33,762 nt of DNA from Paratractidigestivibacter sp003150175 (GTDB taxonomy: Bacteria > Actinomycetota > Coriobacteriia > Coriobacteriales > Atopobiaceae), in the NCBI RefSeq assembly GCF_964283195.1, contig NZ_CAXYLH010000018.1; one strand, written 5' to 3'. Positions 16,913 to 24,357 of this stretch are shown in pieces; positions within the stretch are counted from its first letter, which is position 1, and each line of letters begins with the position of its first letter. The position numbers and the translations under genes were made by a program. The notes beneath the pieces were generated by a model. The model saw nothing but the letters and a program-made list of their open reading frames with translations, was not told the DNA's origin and ran no database searches.

Positions 16913-19900
16913 CTATGCCTCCTTCTTGGAGTTCTTCTTGCCGGTCCTGGCGGAGAGCACGGCAAAGACGACGGTCAGGACAGCGCTCACGGCGATGGCT
17001 GCGATGTATGCGATGCGCCACCAGGTGGGCTGCTGCTCGACGTGCGCGGTGGAGTTGTAGCGGTTGGTGAGGTTGGACTTGGAGAGCGCGAAGAGCACGT
17101 TGTGAGCGGCGTCCTTGACATTCTGCTGCAGGTGCGCGTCGCCCTTGACGGTCTCGATGCCCGGGGTCAGGCCGTCGTTCTGCTTGGCGAAGATCGAGGT
17201 GGACTCGATGGTGGTGCCGCCGTCGAAGCCCGAGATGCCGCGGGTATCCCAGCAGGTGACGCCGGAGTTGAGCACGGAGCCGTAGAGGTCGGTGTCGTCG
17301 TAGATGTCGGTCACGCAGTAGCCGTGGAAGCCCCACTCGTTCTTGAGGATCCCGGTGATCAGGCCGTAGGAAGAGGTGCACTCGACAGGGCCGACCTTCG
17401 AGAAGGAGGTCATGACGCCCTTCATGCCCTCGTCGACGTCATCGGTATCGTACTTCGTTGCCTCGAAGGCGATCTGGAAGGCGCGCAGGTCTCCCTCGCG
17501 GGCCTTCTGCTCGGTCATGTACGGAGCGATGCCGTAGCGGTTGGTCTCCTGGTCGTTGAAGGCGAAGTGCTTCGGGGAGGCGATGAGGCCCTTCTTCTCG
17601 GCGGCGATGGCGAACTCCATCGCGGCGTTGCCGGTGAGGATGGCGTCCTCGGAGTAGTACTCGCCGTTGCGGCCGTTATAGGCGGAGCGGTGCGTGTTCA
17701 GGCCCGGGCCCCAGAGGATGGGGATGCCGAGGAAGAGCGCCTCGTCGCCCACGTAGTCGCCGACCTCGCCCATGAGGTCGGGGTCGAAGGAAGCGGCCAC
17801 GACGGGGGCGGAGCCGAGCACGGCGCCGATCCAGCCGGCGTTCGCGTCGTCGGCGGCGATGGCCCAAGGGGCGTTCTTGTCCTTAGAGGCGTTGAGCGCC
17901 AGCGAGATGCCGATGCCGTTGTTCTCGGTCATGTAGTCCTCGTAGGTGCCGAGGGCCTTGGAGCCCGGGACGCTCGGGCCGCCGAAGGTGGCGATGTTCA
18001 GGGCCTCCTGGAGGGAGAGCTCGTCCATGGCCTTGTCCCAGGCCTCGTCGTCGAACTTCTTGTCAAAGAGGTCCCAGAACTTGATGCCGGAGTCCTTGCC
18101 CCAGGTGATGGACGAGGTGTCGTCGCCGGTCTTCACGTCGTAGTAGTGGGCGTTCAGGTCGCTGATGAGCTCGTCGTCCTTGAGCTCCATGTCGGAGTAG
18201 GTCTTGGGCCAGGTCGCGCCCCAGTCGGCGCGCGAGAGGTTGGTGACCTCGCCGTCCTGGAAGTGGTTCCAGTCGGAGTACTCGAGCTGGTTGGAGATCT
18301 TCTGGCCGGTCTTGGAGACCGAGAAGGCCGTCTTTGCGAGGAAGTTCTCGTCGATGTCCTTCTTGCAGGCCTTGGAGGCGTCGGAGGCGCCGGAGATCTT
18401 CGCGGTCGAGACGCCCTGCGCGGCCATCATGTTGTTCAGCGCGTCGTGGGCGCCGTTGCCGATGGCGAAGTAGTAGCTGCCGGGGTCGAGGATGTAGGTG
18501 CCCTTGGTACCGTCGCCGTTGTCGTGCTCGGAGTCGTAGGAGGCGATGTACTGCAGGTCGACCTTGACGTCGACCTCCTCGGAGGCGCCGGGGGCGAGCT
18601 CGGAGGTCTTGCCGAAGCCGAGGAGCTGAACCGCGGGCTTCTCGACGCCGCCGGCGGTGTAGGGGGCCTGGCCGTAGACCTGGACCGCGGACTTGCCGGC
18701 CACGTCGCCGGTGTTGGTCACGTTGACCTTGAAGGTCGCGTAGGCCTCGGTCTCGCCGTTCTTGCCCTTGGTGACGCTGAACTCGGGCTCACCCATGAGC
18801 TCCTGCTTGAAGGTGGTGTAGCTGAGTCCGTAGCCGAAGCTGTAGGTGACCTCGTCGTCGTAGTTCCAGGCGCCCTCGCCGGCGGTCGCGCCCGCCTCGG
18901 AGGTTGCGTTGCCCTGGCCGAGCGCGGCGTCGTAGTAACGGGTCTCGTAGTACTTGTAGCCGGTGTAGATGCCCTCGGCCTCGATCACGTACTTGCTCGA
19001 GGTGTCGCCGAACTGGCCGGCGGAGCGGGTGAGGACGTCCTTGTTGGCATAGGTGAAGTCGCCCATGTTCTTCGCGGACGGCGCGGAGTTCTCGTTCACG
19101 GCGTAGGTGTCGGACAGCGAGCCGGAGGGGTTCGCACGGCCGACGAGGAGGTCGGCGATGCCCAGGGTGCCGTAGGCGCCGGGGTGGCCGACCCACAGGA
19201 TGGCCGAGACGTTCGGGTCGTCGGCGAGCTCCTGGATCTGGACCGGGGTGTCGGTGTTCACGAGGACGACGACGTTCTTGGAGCACTCCTCGGCCATCTT
19301 GATGGCCTCGCGCTCGTTGTCGGTGAGCTCGAGCGGGTCCGAGGCGCCGATGCCGTCGGCGACGGAGCCGGGCAGGAAGTCGTTGGCCTCGGCGGAGGCG
19401 CGGCTGATGGTCACGATGGCGGCGTCGCCGTACTGCGAGCAGCTCGACGCGAGGTCGCCCCCGGCGGCCTGCTCGACCTCGGAGCGGCTCGGCTCCTTCG
19501 GGTCGTAGTCGGGCGTCGCGACCTCGTTCTCGGCGTGGTTATAGGTCTCGTTGAGCGAGGTGTAGGCGCTAACGAGCGTCGGATTGATGTTCAGGCCCGC
19601 GCCCTCGAAGTCGAACTCGTCGCCCGACCAGCCGCCGGGCATGGTGGACTGCGGCGGGGTGAAGCTGATGCCGCGGTCGTCGCCGCCGGCCTTGCCCATC
19701 TGCATCTTCACGGAACGCGCGATGGTGTCCTTGAAGTCGGTCTTGTTCTGCGAGAGAGCCTGCTCGAGGCTGATGCAGGGGCCCATGACCTTGGTGCCCA
19801 TGCCGGAGCCGAGCAGCATCGTGTGGCTGCGGATGCCGAACAGCGAGACGTTCTCGCCGGACTGCAGCGGCAGGCCGCGGCCGTCGGAGGTGTTGTTCTT

Positions 19901-20218
19901 CAGCAGGACGGCGCCCTCGGCCTCCTGCTTACGACCGAGGTCGATGCCCTTCTGGATCAGGGCGCGAGAGTTGCCCGTCCCGTCCGCGTTGAGGACGTCG
20001 GAGGAGGGCTTGTAGTTCTCGTAGAGGGGCTCGTCGGCCGTGGAGGTCGAGACGAACTTCTCGCTGGTGGTGCCGAGGTTGGAGTCAATCGTGGAGCGGT
20101 ACCCCTCAAGCAGCGTTCCCGCGCCCATCGAGAGTGACAGGGTGAACGCGCATACCGCGGTGAGTCCCCTGTACAGACCGGCTCTCACGACCTTCCGTGC
20201 CTCTTTTTCTTCGCTCAT
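16913..20218 (-). CDS. Membrane-anchored, domain-permuted GH3 glycosidase (1)
   Basis: This 1101-residue protein has a membrane helix at each end: about residues 14-34 and about 1067-1090, the latter followed by RTGKKNSKKEA. Domain order is reversed relative to classical GH3. The alpha/beta sandwich domain comes first (GAVLLKNN..., IAD...GRANPSGSLSDTYA, FGYGLSYTTF). An FnIII-like domain follows (VNVTNTGDVAGKSAVQVY), then the TIM-barrel (WGPGLNTHRSAYNGRNGEYYSED, SPKHFAFNDQETNR). The nucleophile is D971 in CVTDIYDD. Such inverted order is known from rumen Ruminococcus albus and Butyrivibrio fibrisolvens beta-glucosidases. Positive residues at both termini predict an extracellular catalytic part held by two anchors. 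Substrate is unknown; beta-glucoside or beta-xyloside cleavage is typical. AGGGAG precedes the start at 20218. Confidence 0.9.
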   Translation of the reverse strand: MSEEKEARKVVRAGLYRGLTAVCAFTLSLSMGAGTLLEGYRSTIDSNLGTTSEKFVSTSTADEPLYENYKPSSDVLNADGTGNSRALIQKGIDLGRKQEAEGAVLLKNNTSDGRGLPLQSGENVSLFGIRSHTMLLGSGMGTKVMGPCISLEQALSQNKTDFKDTIARSVKMQMGKAGGDDRGISFTPPQSTMPGGWSGDEFDFEGAGLNINPTLVSAYTSLNETYNHAENEVATPDYDPKEPSRSEVEQAAGGDLASSCSQYGDAAIVTISRASAEANDFLPGSVADGIGASDPLELTDNEREAIKMAEECSKNVVVLVNTDTPVQIQELADDPNVSAILWVGHPGAYGTLGIADLLVGRANPSGSLSDTYAVNENSAPSAKNMGDFTYANKDVLTRSAGQFGDTSSKYVIEAEGIYTGYKYYETRYYDAALGQGNATSEAGATAGEGAWNYDDEVTYSFGYGLSYTTFKQELMGEPEFSVTKGKNGETEAYATFKVNVTNTGDVAGKSAVQVYGQAPYTAGGVEKPAVQLLGFGKTSELAPGASEEVDVKVDLQYIASYDSEHDNGDGTKGTYILDPGSYYFAIGNGAHDALNNMMAAQGVSTAKISGASDASKACKKDIDENFLAKTAFSVSKTGQKISNQLEYSDWNHFQDGEVTNLSRADWGATWPKTYSDMELKDDELISDLNAHYYDVKTGDDTSSITWGKDSGIKFWDLFDKKFDDEAWDKAMDELSLQEALNIATFGGPSVPGSKALGTYEDYMTENNGIGISLALNASKDKNAPWAIAADDANAGWIGAVLGSAPVVAASFDPDLMGEVGDYVGDEALFLGIPILWGPGLNTHRSAYNGRNGEYYSEDAILTGNAAMEFAIAAEKKGLIASPKHFAFNDQETNRYGIAPYMTEQKAREGDLRAFQIAFEATKYDTDDVDEGMKGVMTSFSKVGPVECTSSYGLITGILKNEWGFHGYCVTDIYDDTDLYGSVLNSGVTCWDTRGISGFDGGTTIESTSIFAKQNDGLTPGIETVKGDAHLQQNVKDAAHNVLFALSKSNLTNRYNSTAHVEQQPTWWRIAYIAAIAVSAVLTVVFAVLSARTGKKNSKKEA

Positions 20219-20241
20219 GTGAGCTCCCTTCCATGTGGTAA

Positions 20242-20253
20242 CTGATATACCAG
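20242..20253. promoter_or_regulatory. Locus operator copy upstream of GH3 (1)
   Basis: CTGATATACCAG, identical to the copy upstream of GH3 (2), lies 24 bases upstream of the start codon. Confidence 0.65.
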
Positions 20254-20284
20254 CAATTGAATACTGACTGGATTTGAAGGTCCT

Positions 20285-20296
20285 GTGATATATCAG
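20285..20296. promoter_or_regulatory. Second operator copy upstream of GH3 (1)
   Basis: GTGATATATCAG contains the perfect palindrome TGATATATCA. Its centre is 43 bases from that of the first copy, about four helical turns, a spacing that would suit cooperative or looped binding. A weaker copy, CTAATATATCTG, lies at 20409-20420. Confidence 0.55.
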
Positions 20297-20359
20297 ATAG
20301 CTAAATGGAGGGATTTAGTTGGTGAACGGTAGTATTTGGCGACCTAAATGGCTTTTGGA

Positions 20360-20400
20360 ACAAAAGAAACGGCTGACGGAATCGATTACCCCGCCAGCCG
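20360..20400 (-). terminator. Terminator of the MarR gene
   Basis: On the minus strand GGCTGgCGG pairs with CCGtCAGCC (plus 20371-20379 and 20391-20399), followed by GTTTCTTTTG. It separates the MarR gene from the GH3 (1) promoter, so the two are separate units. Confidence 0.7.
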
Positions 20401-20430
20401 CGCTCTTACTAATATATCTGACGATTTCGG

Positions 20431-20913
20431 CTAGTTCCCGTACTCGCGCTGCGCCCCCATCGAGAAGACCACGCGTCCGAGCAGGTCGACGAGCTGCGAT
20501 TTCTCTGCAGGATCGAGGCACGAGAGCGCCTCCTCGTCCCACTCGGTCACCAACTCCTCGACGAACGCAGAGACCTCCTTGCCCTTCTGGGTGAGGTGCA
20601 GGAGGTTCGAGCGCCCGTCCGCGGGGTTCGGCGCACGCTCGATGACGCCCGCCTCGACGAGCTTGGACACCGAGCGCGTCGAGTAACCCACGTCGACGCG
20701 CAGGGCGTTGTTCATCTCGGTCTGGGTGCAGCCCTCGTGCGCGCCGACGTAGAGCACGAAGTACACGAGCCCCTGCGAGAGCCCGACCTCCTTCAGGCGC
20801 TCGGCGCATATCTCCTGGAAGTTGTGGCGCAGGCCCGAGACGAGCAGGGCGAGCCTGCGCTCGGGCGCCGGCAGCTCCGGGGCACCGGGGGCGTTGTTGG
20901 CGTTTGTGGGCAT
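20431..20913 (-). CDS. MarR-family transcriptional regulator
   Basis: This is a 160-residue winged-helix protein with GCTQTEMNNALRVDVGYSTRSVSKLVEAGVIERAPNPADGRSNLLHLTQKG as the DNA-binding region, including the DGR wing motif. The start at 20913 has AGAGG upstream; earlier in-frame ATGs (20964, 20943) fall near a GC-rich hairpin and have no ribosome binding site. It is placed between the two GH3 genes on the same strand and is a candidate local regulator of GH3 expression. The palindromes shared across the locus fit the GntR protein at 30822 equally well or better. Its ligand could be an aromatic aglycone released by the glycosidases, which is speculation based on the family's usual ligands. 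Confidence 0.87.
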   Translation of the reverse strand: MPTNANNAPGAPELPAPERRLALLVSGLRHNFQEICAERLKEVGLSQGLVYFVLYVGAHEGCTQTEMNNALRVDVGYSTRSVSKLVEAGVIERAPNPADGRSNLLHLTQKGKEVSAFVEELVTEWDEEALSCLDPAEKSQLVDLLGRVVFSMGAQREYGN

Positions 20914-20947
20914 CAGGGCACCTCTTTGGGGGTCGAGGGTCATGTAA

Positions 20948-20977
20948 GGGCGCGCCGGCAGCACAGCCGGCGCGCCC
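20948..20977 (-). terminator. GC-rich hairpin after GH3 (2)
   Basis: A perfect 12-bp stem GGGCGCGCCGGC/GCCGGCGCGCCC has a 6-base loop and lies between the stop of GH3 (2) at 21015 and the MarR start. The minus-strand tail is TTACATG, a poor T tract, so termination may be partial and allow read-through into the MarR gene. Confidence 0.5.
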
Positions 20978-21014
20978 TCGATGGTACAGCACGGATTATC
21001 TTACCCGATGCGCG

Positions 21015-24000
21015 CTAGGCGTCCTTCTGGGGCTTGGGGTTCTCGCGCTTGAAGCGGCGGTTCTTCACGATGGCGAAGACCAGACAGAACACGAAGCCTG
21101 CGCCGGAGAGCACGAAGCACGCGGTGTCGACGAGCACGTAGGCGGGCTTGGTGTAGGCGATGGTGGTGTCCGGGCCGATGTCGTTCATGGCGAGCGAGTT
21201 GAGCGTCGCGTAGGCGATGCGGTGGACGCTGTCGCGCATGGCGGAGACCACGACGGGGTCGTTCTCGTACTTCTTGAGCTGCTTCCACTCGATCTCGGTC
21301 ATGGAGTCAAAGAGGTCGGAGCCGGCCAGGACGCCGTCGGCGCCGTCCATGTAGTGGTTGTTCATGGCGGAGTTGTCCGAGATGACCGCGCCGTTGCAGC
21401 CCCACTCGCCGCGCAGGACGCCCGAGATCATGCCATAGTCGGCGCCGTTCCAGTGGCAGCCGACGCGGCTGTAGGAGGTCATCACGCCGTTGACGTTGCC
21501 CTCAGTGAAGGCGTACTCGAAGGAGCGCAGGTAGACCTCGCGGATGGCCTGCTCGTTGGTCCAGGTGGAGGCGCCGCTGCGGTTGGTCTCCTGGTCGTTC
21601 AGGGCGAAGTGCTTGATGAGCACGTGGGCGCCCTTGGACTCGATGCCCTGGCACTCGCTGGAGAGCAGCTTACCAGAGAGGAAGGAGTCCTCAGAGAAGT
21701 ACTCGAAGTTGCGGCCGCAGTAGGCGTTGCGGTGGATGTTGGCGCCGGGGCCGTAGAGGTAGCTCACCTTGGCGGCGATGCAGTCGTTGCCGATCACACG
21801 GCCCACGTCGGAGAGCAGGTCAACGTTGAAGGTGGCGCCCATGACGTCCTCGGAGGGCAGGCCCATGGTCTTGATGTCGGACTTCGCGCCGAACAGCATG
21901 GTGGTGAGGCCGGTCGGCCCGTTCTCGTCGCGGGTGCCAGGAAGCTGGATGGAGTCGATCGCCTGCGTGTAGTGGAACGCGGAGCCGATGAGGAAGCTCA
22001 TGTCGGAGGGCTTCAGCTGGTCGAGCAGGTCGTTCCACTTGGGGTCGTCGTAGTCGAGGCCCATAAGGTCGATGAGCTTGAGGCCGTTCTTGGCGCCGGT
22101 GGTGGGCATGGAGGCGCCGTTGTACTCGCCGTCATAGAGGCCCGCAGCGTAGCGGGAGTTGGAGAGCTGCGCGACCATGTCGTCGGTGGCCTCCAGGACG
22201 GGGGCCTCGTCGGCAAGCGTGCCCTCCCAGTCGGAGCGCGAGAGATAGGTGACCTTCTGGTCGCCGGTGAACCCGGCGCGGTTGAGGTCGGCGTCATCGA
22301 ACTGGTTGGTGATCTGGGCGCCCTTGGCCGAGGCGGCGTAGGTCGTCGTGTCGAGCGCGGCGTTGTTCCACACACTGACGGCAGAGGCGTCGCCCGCGGC
22401 GTCCATCTTGCCGCCGGTGGTCTCGGGGGTGTAGCCCTTGTGGGCCAGGAAGTTGTTCACCGCGGCGTGCGCGCCGTCGGCGACAGTGAGCAGGTAGTCG
22501 CCGGCGTCGAGGACGTAGGTCTGGGCGCCGTCGGCGTCGTAGGAGGCCATGTCGCGACGGTCGACGGAGACGGTGACGACCTGGGACTCGCCGGGCTCGA
22601 GCTGCTTGGTCTTGGCGAAACCGACGAGCTGGGCCGAGGGCTTCTCGATGCCGTGGGCACGGTCGTAGTCGGTGTAGGGCGACTGCATGTAGACCTGGAC
22701 GGACTTGGAGCCCGCGACGTCGCCGGTGTTGGTCACGGTGGCGGTGACGTCGAACTTGTCGGTGGATGCGTTATAGGTCGCGCTCACGCCGGAGGTCTGG
22801 AAGGTCGTGTACGAGAGGCCCGAGCCGAAGCCGTAGGCGACGTCATCGGAGTAGTTGTAGTCACCGGTGTTGGCGGTGCCCATGACGGCGTCCTCATAGC
22901 GGGTCTCGTAATAACGGTACCCGACGTAGATGCCCTCCTGGTAGACCATGTACTTGGAGTTGAACTTGTCGAGGCCCTTCTCGTCGGCGTTCGCGTAGGT
23001 GAAGTCGCCGGAGTTGACCACGGACGGGGCCGAGAGGTTGTCGTAGAGGAACGTGTCGGACAGGGCGCCGGAGGGGTTCACGTCGCCGGCGAGGATCTTG
23101 CCGACCGCGTTGATGCCCTGCGCGCCCACGCCGCCGACCCACAGGACGGCGTCGACGTCGTAGTCGGAGTCCTTGAGGAAGTCGAGCTGGATCGGGTTGG
23201 AGGAGTTCAGCAGGACAACGACCTTGCGGACCTTGCCGGCCTCCTTCATGGCCTTGAGGTTCGCGAGCATGTCGCGCTCCTCCTCGGTGAGGCCGAGGTA
23301 GCCGCCGGAGCGGGCGTGCTCGTCGGCGGTGTTGAGGTCGTAGCCCTCGCCGCCGACGCGCGAGATCACGGCGACGGCCGCGTCGCCGTAGTCGGCGACG
23401 GAGTCGAGCGTGGCCTGGTCGTACTCGGACCAGGGCACCTCGTTGACCTGGTTGGAGGTGACCTTGGTCTTGCCGGTGAGGCTCACGGTCTGGCGCTTAT
23501 ACTGCTCCGCAGAGCCGGCGCCGGTGGTGTAGAAATCCCACATGGTGGGGTTGACCTGGAAACCGGCGGCCTCCATGGCCTCCTTCAGCGTGGGAACGCT
23601 CGAGGTGTCGAGGCCGGCCGAGCCGGTGCCGCCGTAGACGAGGTCGGTGCTCGAGTGCGAGAAGAGCGTGACCTTGGCGCCGTGCGCAAGCGGCAGCGCG
23701 CCGCCCTCGTTCTTGAGCAGGGTCGCGCCCTCGGCCTCGACCTTCTCGGAGAGCATCTTGCCGTACTCGACGCGCTCCTCGTCGGAGGAGAAGTCGCTCG
23801 TGAAGTACTGCGCCGAGTTATCGGGGTTGGTGATCTTCGTGCGGTTCGACGACGTGACGAGGTCGAACGTCATCGGGAACCAGTTGAAGAAGTACAGCGC
23901 GATGCCGGTGGCGATGAACATGATCGGCAGGATGAAGCAGAGGATCTTCGCGGGCAGCGCGACGCGCCGCTTGGCCTTCTTCCACGCCTTCTTCCTCGCC

Positions 24001-24041
24001 TTGTAGCTTGTGGGGTCGGCGACCCCGCCTTTCTGTGCCAT
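21015..24041 (-). CDS. Membrane-anchored, domain-permuted GH3 glycosidase (2)
   Basis: This 1008-residue paralogue of GH3 (1) has the same plan. A strongly basic cytoplasmic N terminus (KARKKAWKKAKRR) precedes a membrane helix at about residues 31-52. Then come the alpha/beta sandwich (GATLLKNEGGALPL, GDVNPSGALSDTFL, FGSGLSYTTF), an FnIII-like domain (TNTGDVAGSKSVQVY), and a C-terminal TIM barrel (YGPGANIHRNAYCGRNFEYFSED, IKHFALNDQETNRSG) with nucleophile D889 in AVISDNSA. A last helix at about 966-990 is followed by KNRRFKRENPK. Positive residues on both ends place both termini inside and the enzyme outside. The start at 24041 has GGGGAGG upstream; the 43 residues before it lie in promoter DNA. 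The proteins differ clearly in sequence, suggesting different specificities rather than recent duplication. Confidence 0.9.
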   Translation of the reverse strand: MAQKGGVADPTSYKARKKAWKKAKRRVALPAKILCFILPIMFIATGIALYFFNWFPMTFDLVTSSNRTKITNPDNSAQYFTSDFSSDEERVEYGKMLSEKVEAEGATLLKNEGGALPLAHGAKVTLFSHSSTDLVYGGTGSAGLDTSSVPTLKEAMEAAGFQVNPTMWDFYTTGAGSAEQYKRQTVSLTGKTKVTSNQVNEVPWSEYDQATLDSVADYGDAAVAVISRVGGEGYDLNTADEHARSGGYLGLTEEERDMLANLKAMKEAGKVRKVVVLLNSSNPIQLDFLKDSDYDVDAVLWVGGVGAQGINAVGKILAGDVNPSGALSDTFLYDNLSAPSVVNSGDFTYANADEKGLDKFNSKYMVYQEGIYVGYRYYETRYEDAVMGTANTGDYNYSDDVAYGFGSGLSYTTFQTSGVSATYNASTDKFDVTATVTNTGDVAGSKSVQVYMQSPYTDYDRAHGIEKPSAQLVGFAKTKQLEPGESQVVTVSVDRRDMASYDADGAQTYVLDAGDYLLTVADGAHAAVNNFLAHKGYTPETTGGKMDAAGDASAVSVWNNAALDTTTYAASAKGAQITNQFDDADLNRAGFTGDQKVTYLSRSDWEGTLADEAPVLEATDDMVAQLSNSRYAAGLYDGEYNGASMPTTGAKNGLKLIDLMGLDYDDPKWNDLLDQLKPSDMSFLIGSAFHYTQAIDSIQLPGTRDENGPTGLTTMLFGAKSDIKTMGLPSEDVMGATFNVDLLSDVGRVIGNDCIAAKVSYLYGPGANIHRNAYCGRNFEYFSEDSFLSGKLLSSECQGIESKGAHVLIKHFALNDQETNRSGASTWTNEQAIREVYLRSFEYAFTEGNVNGVMTSYSRVGCHWNGADYGMISGVLRGEWGCNGAVISDNSAMNNHYMDGADGVLAGSDLFDSMTEIEWKQLKKYENDPVVVSAMRDSVHRIAYATLNSLAMNDIGPDTTIAYTKPAYVLVDTACFVLSGAGFVFCLVFAIVKNRRFKRENPKPQKDA

Positions 24042-24086
24042 CTTTCCTCCCCTATCTGGTGTGTGGCGGGCATATGCCCTAGCTTG

Positions 24087-24098
24087 CTGATATACCAG
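24087..24098. promoter_or_regulatory. Locus operator copy upstream of GH3 (2)
   Basis: CTGATATACCAG is identical to the copy upstream of GH3 (1). It falls about 20 bases downstream of the predicted -10 box, consistent with repression by blocking transcription start. Confidence 0.65.
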
Positions 24099-24116
24099 AT
24101 TAGGGATATTTCCTTG

Positions 24117-24145
24117 TTTATCTGACCGCGTCAGCTTTCTTTCAA
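24117..24145 (-). promoter_or_regulatory. Candidate promoter of GH3 (2)
   Basis: On the minus strand TTGAAA (plus 24140-24145) and GATAAA (plus 24117-24122) are 17 bases apart. They match the sigma-A consensus at 5 of 6 and 4 of 6 positions. Confidence 0.5.
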
Positions 24146-24208
24146 GCAGGCGGTAGCGATGTGACGGCAAACGGTAGCTGGGCGTTTTGACAAATCGAGT
24201 TTTGCGTC

Positions 24209-24225
24209 AAGTCATCAGATGACTT
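24209..24225. promoter_or_regulatory. 17-bp palindrome, candidate second operator
   Basis: AAGTCATCAGATGACTT is a perfect odd-length palindrome upstream of the GH3 (2) promoter. Its form resembles operators of GntR/FCD regulators in general (GTCATCxGATGAC-like), but it differs from the CTGATATACCAG motif. Confidence 0.5.
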
Positions 24226-24262
24226 CTGACTGATATGACAATTTAGCCGGCGAATAAGGGCC

Positions 24263-24303
24263 GCCGACCGGCATGGCAAGCGGTCGGCGACCCTCGGAGG
24301 GAG
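24263..24303 (-). terminator. Terminator of the uxu/GH2 operon
   Basis: CGCCGACCG (24272-24280) pairs with CGGTCGGCG (24291-24299), with flanking GGG/CCC. On the minus strand TTATTC follows. It lies about 55 bases after the GH2 stop codon. Confidence 0.7.
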
Positions 24304-24357
24304 CCTGGATATGAGCTGGGCGGGCGGGGCGCTGGGCGCTAGGCGCTGAGCGGGCAA

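Larger units (their letters stand above)
24042..24357. other. GH3 (2) promoter region and uxu operon end
   Basis: No gene is seen in these 316 bases. From right to left they hold the terminator of the uxuB-uxuA-uxaC-GH2 operon, the palindrome AAGTCATCAGATGACTT (24209-24225), a minus-strand promoter (24145-24117), operator CTGATATACCAG (24087-24098) and the palindrome GGGCATATGCCC (24068-24079). Confidence 0.6.

Noticed and set aside
16883..20137. Very long plus-strand open frame (over 1000 codons) opposite GH3 (1)
   Set aside because: It is an antisense shadow caused by GC-biased third positions; its product is Val/Gly/Leu/Asp low complexity with no domain, and the minus-strand gene has clear catalytic motifs.
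20904..24125. Very long plus-strand open frame opposite GH3 (2)
   Set aside because: Same antisense shadow effect; no ribosome binding site and no recognisable domain.
24142..24357. Short minus-strand open frame downstream of the GH2 gene
   Set aside because: It spans the operon terminator and the GH3 (2) promoter and lacks a ribosome binding site.
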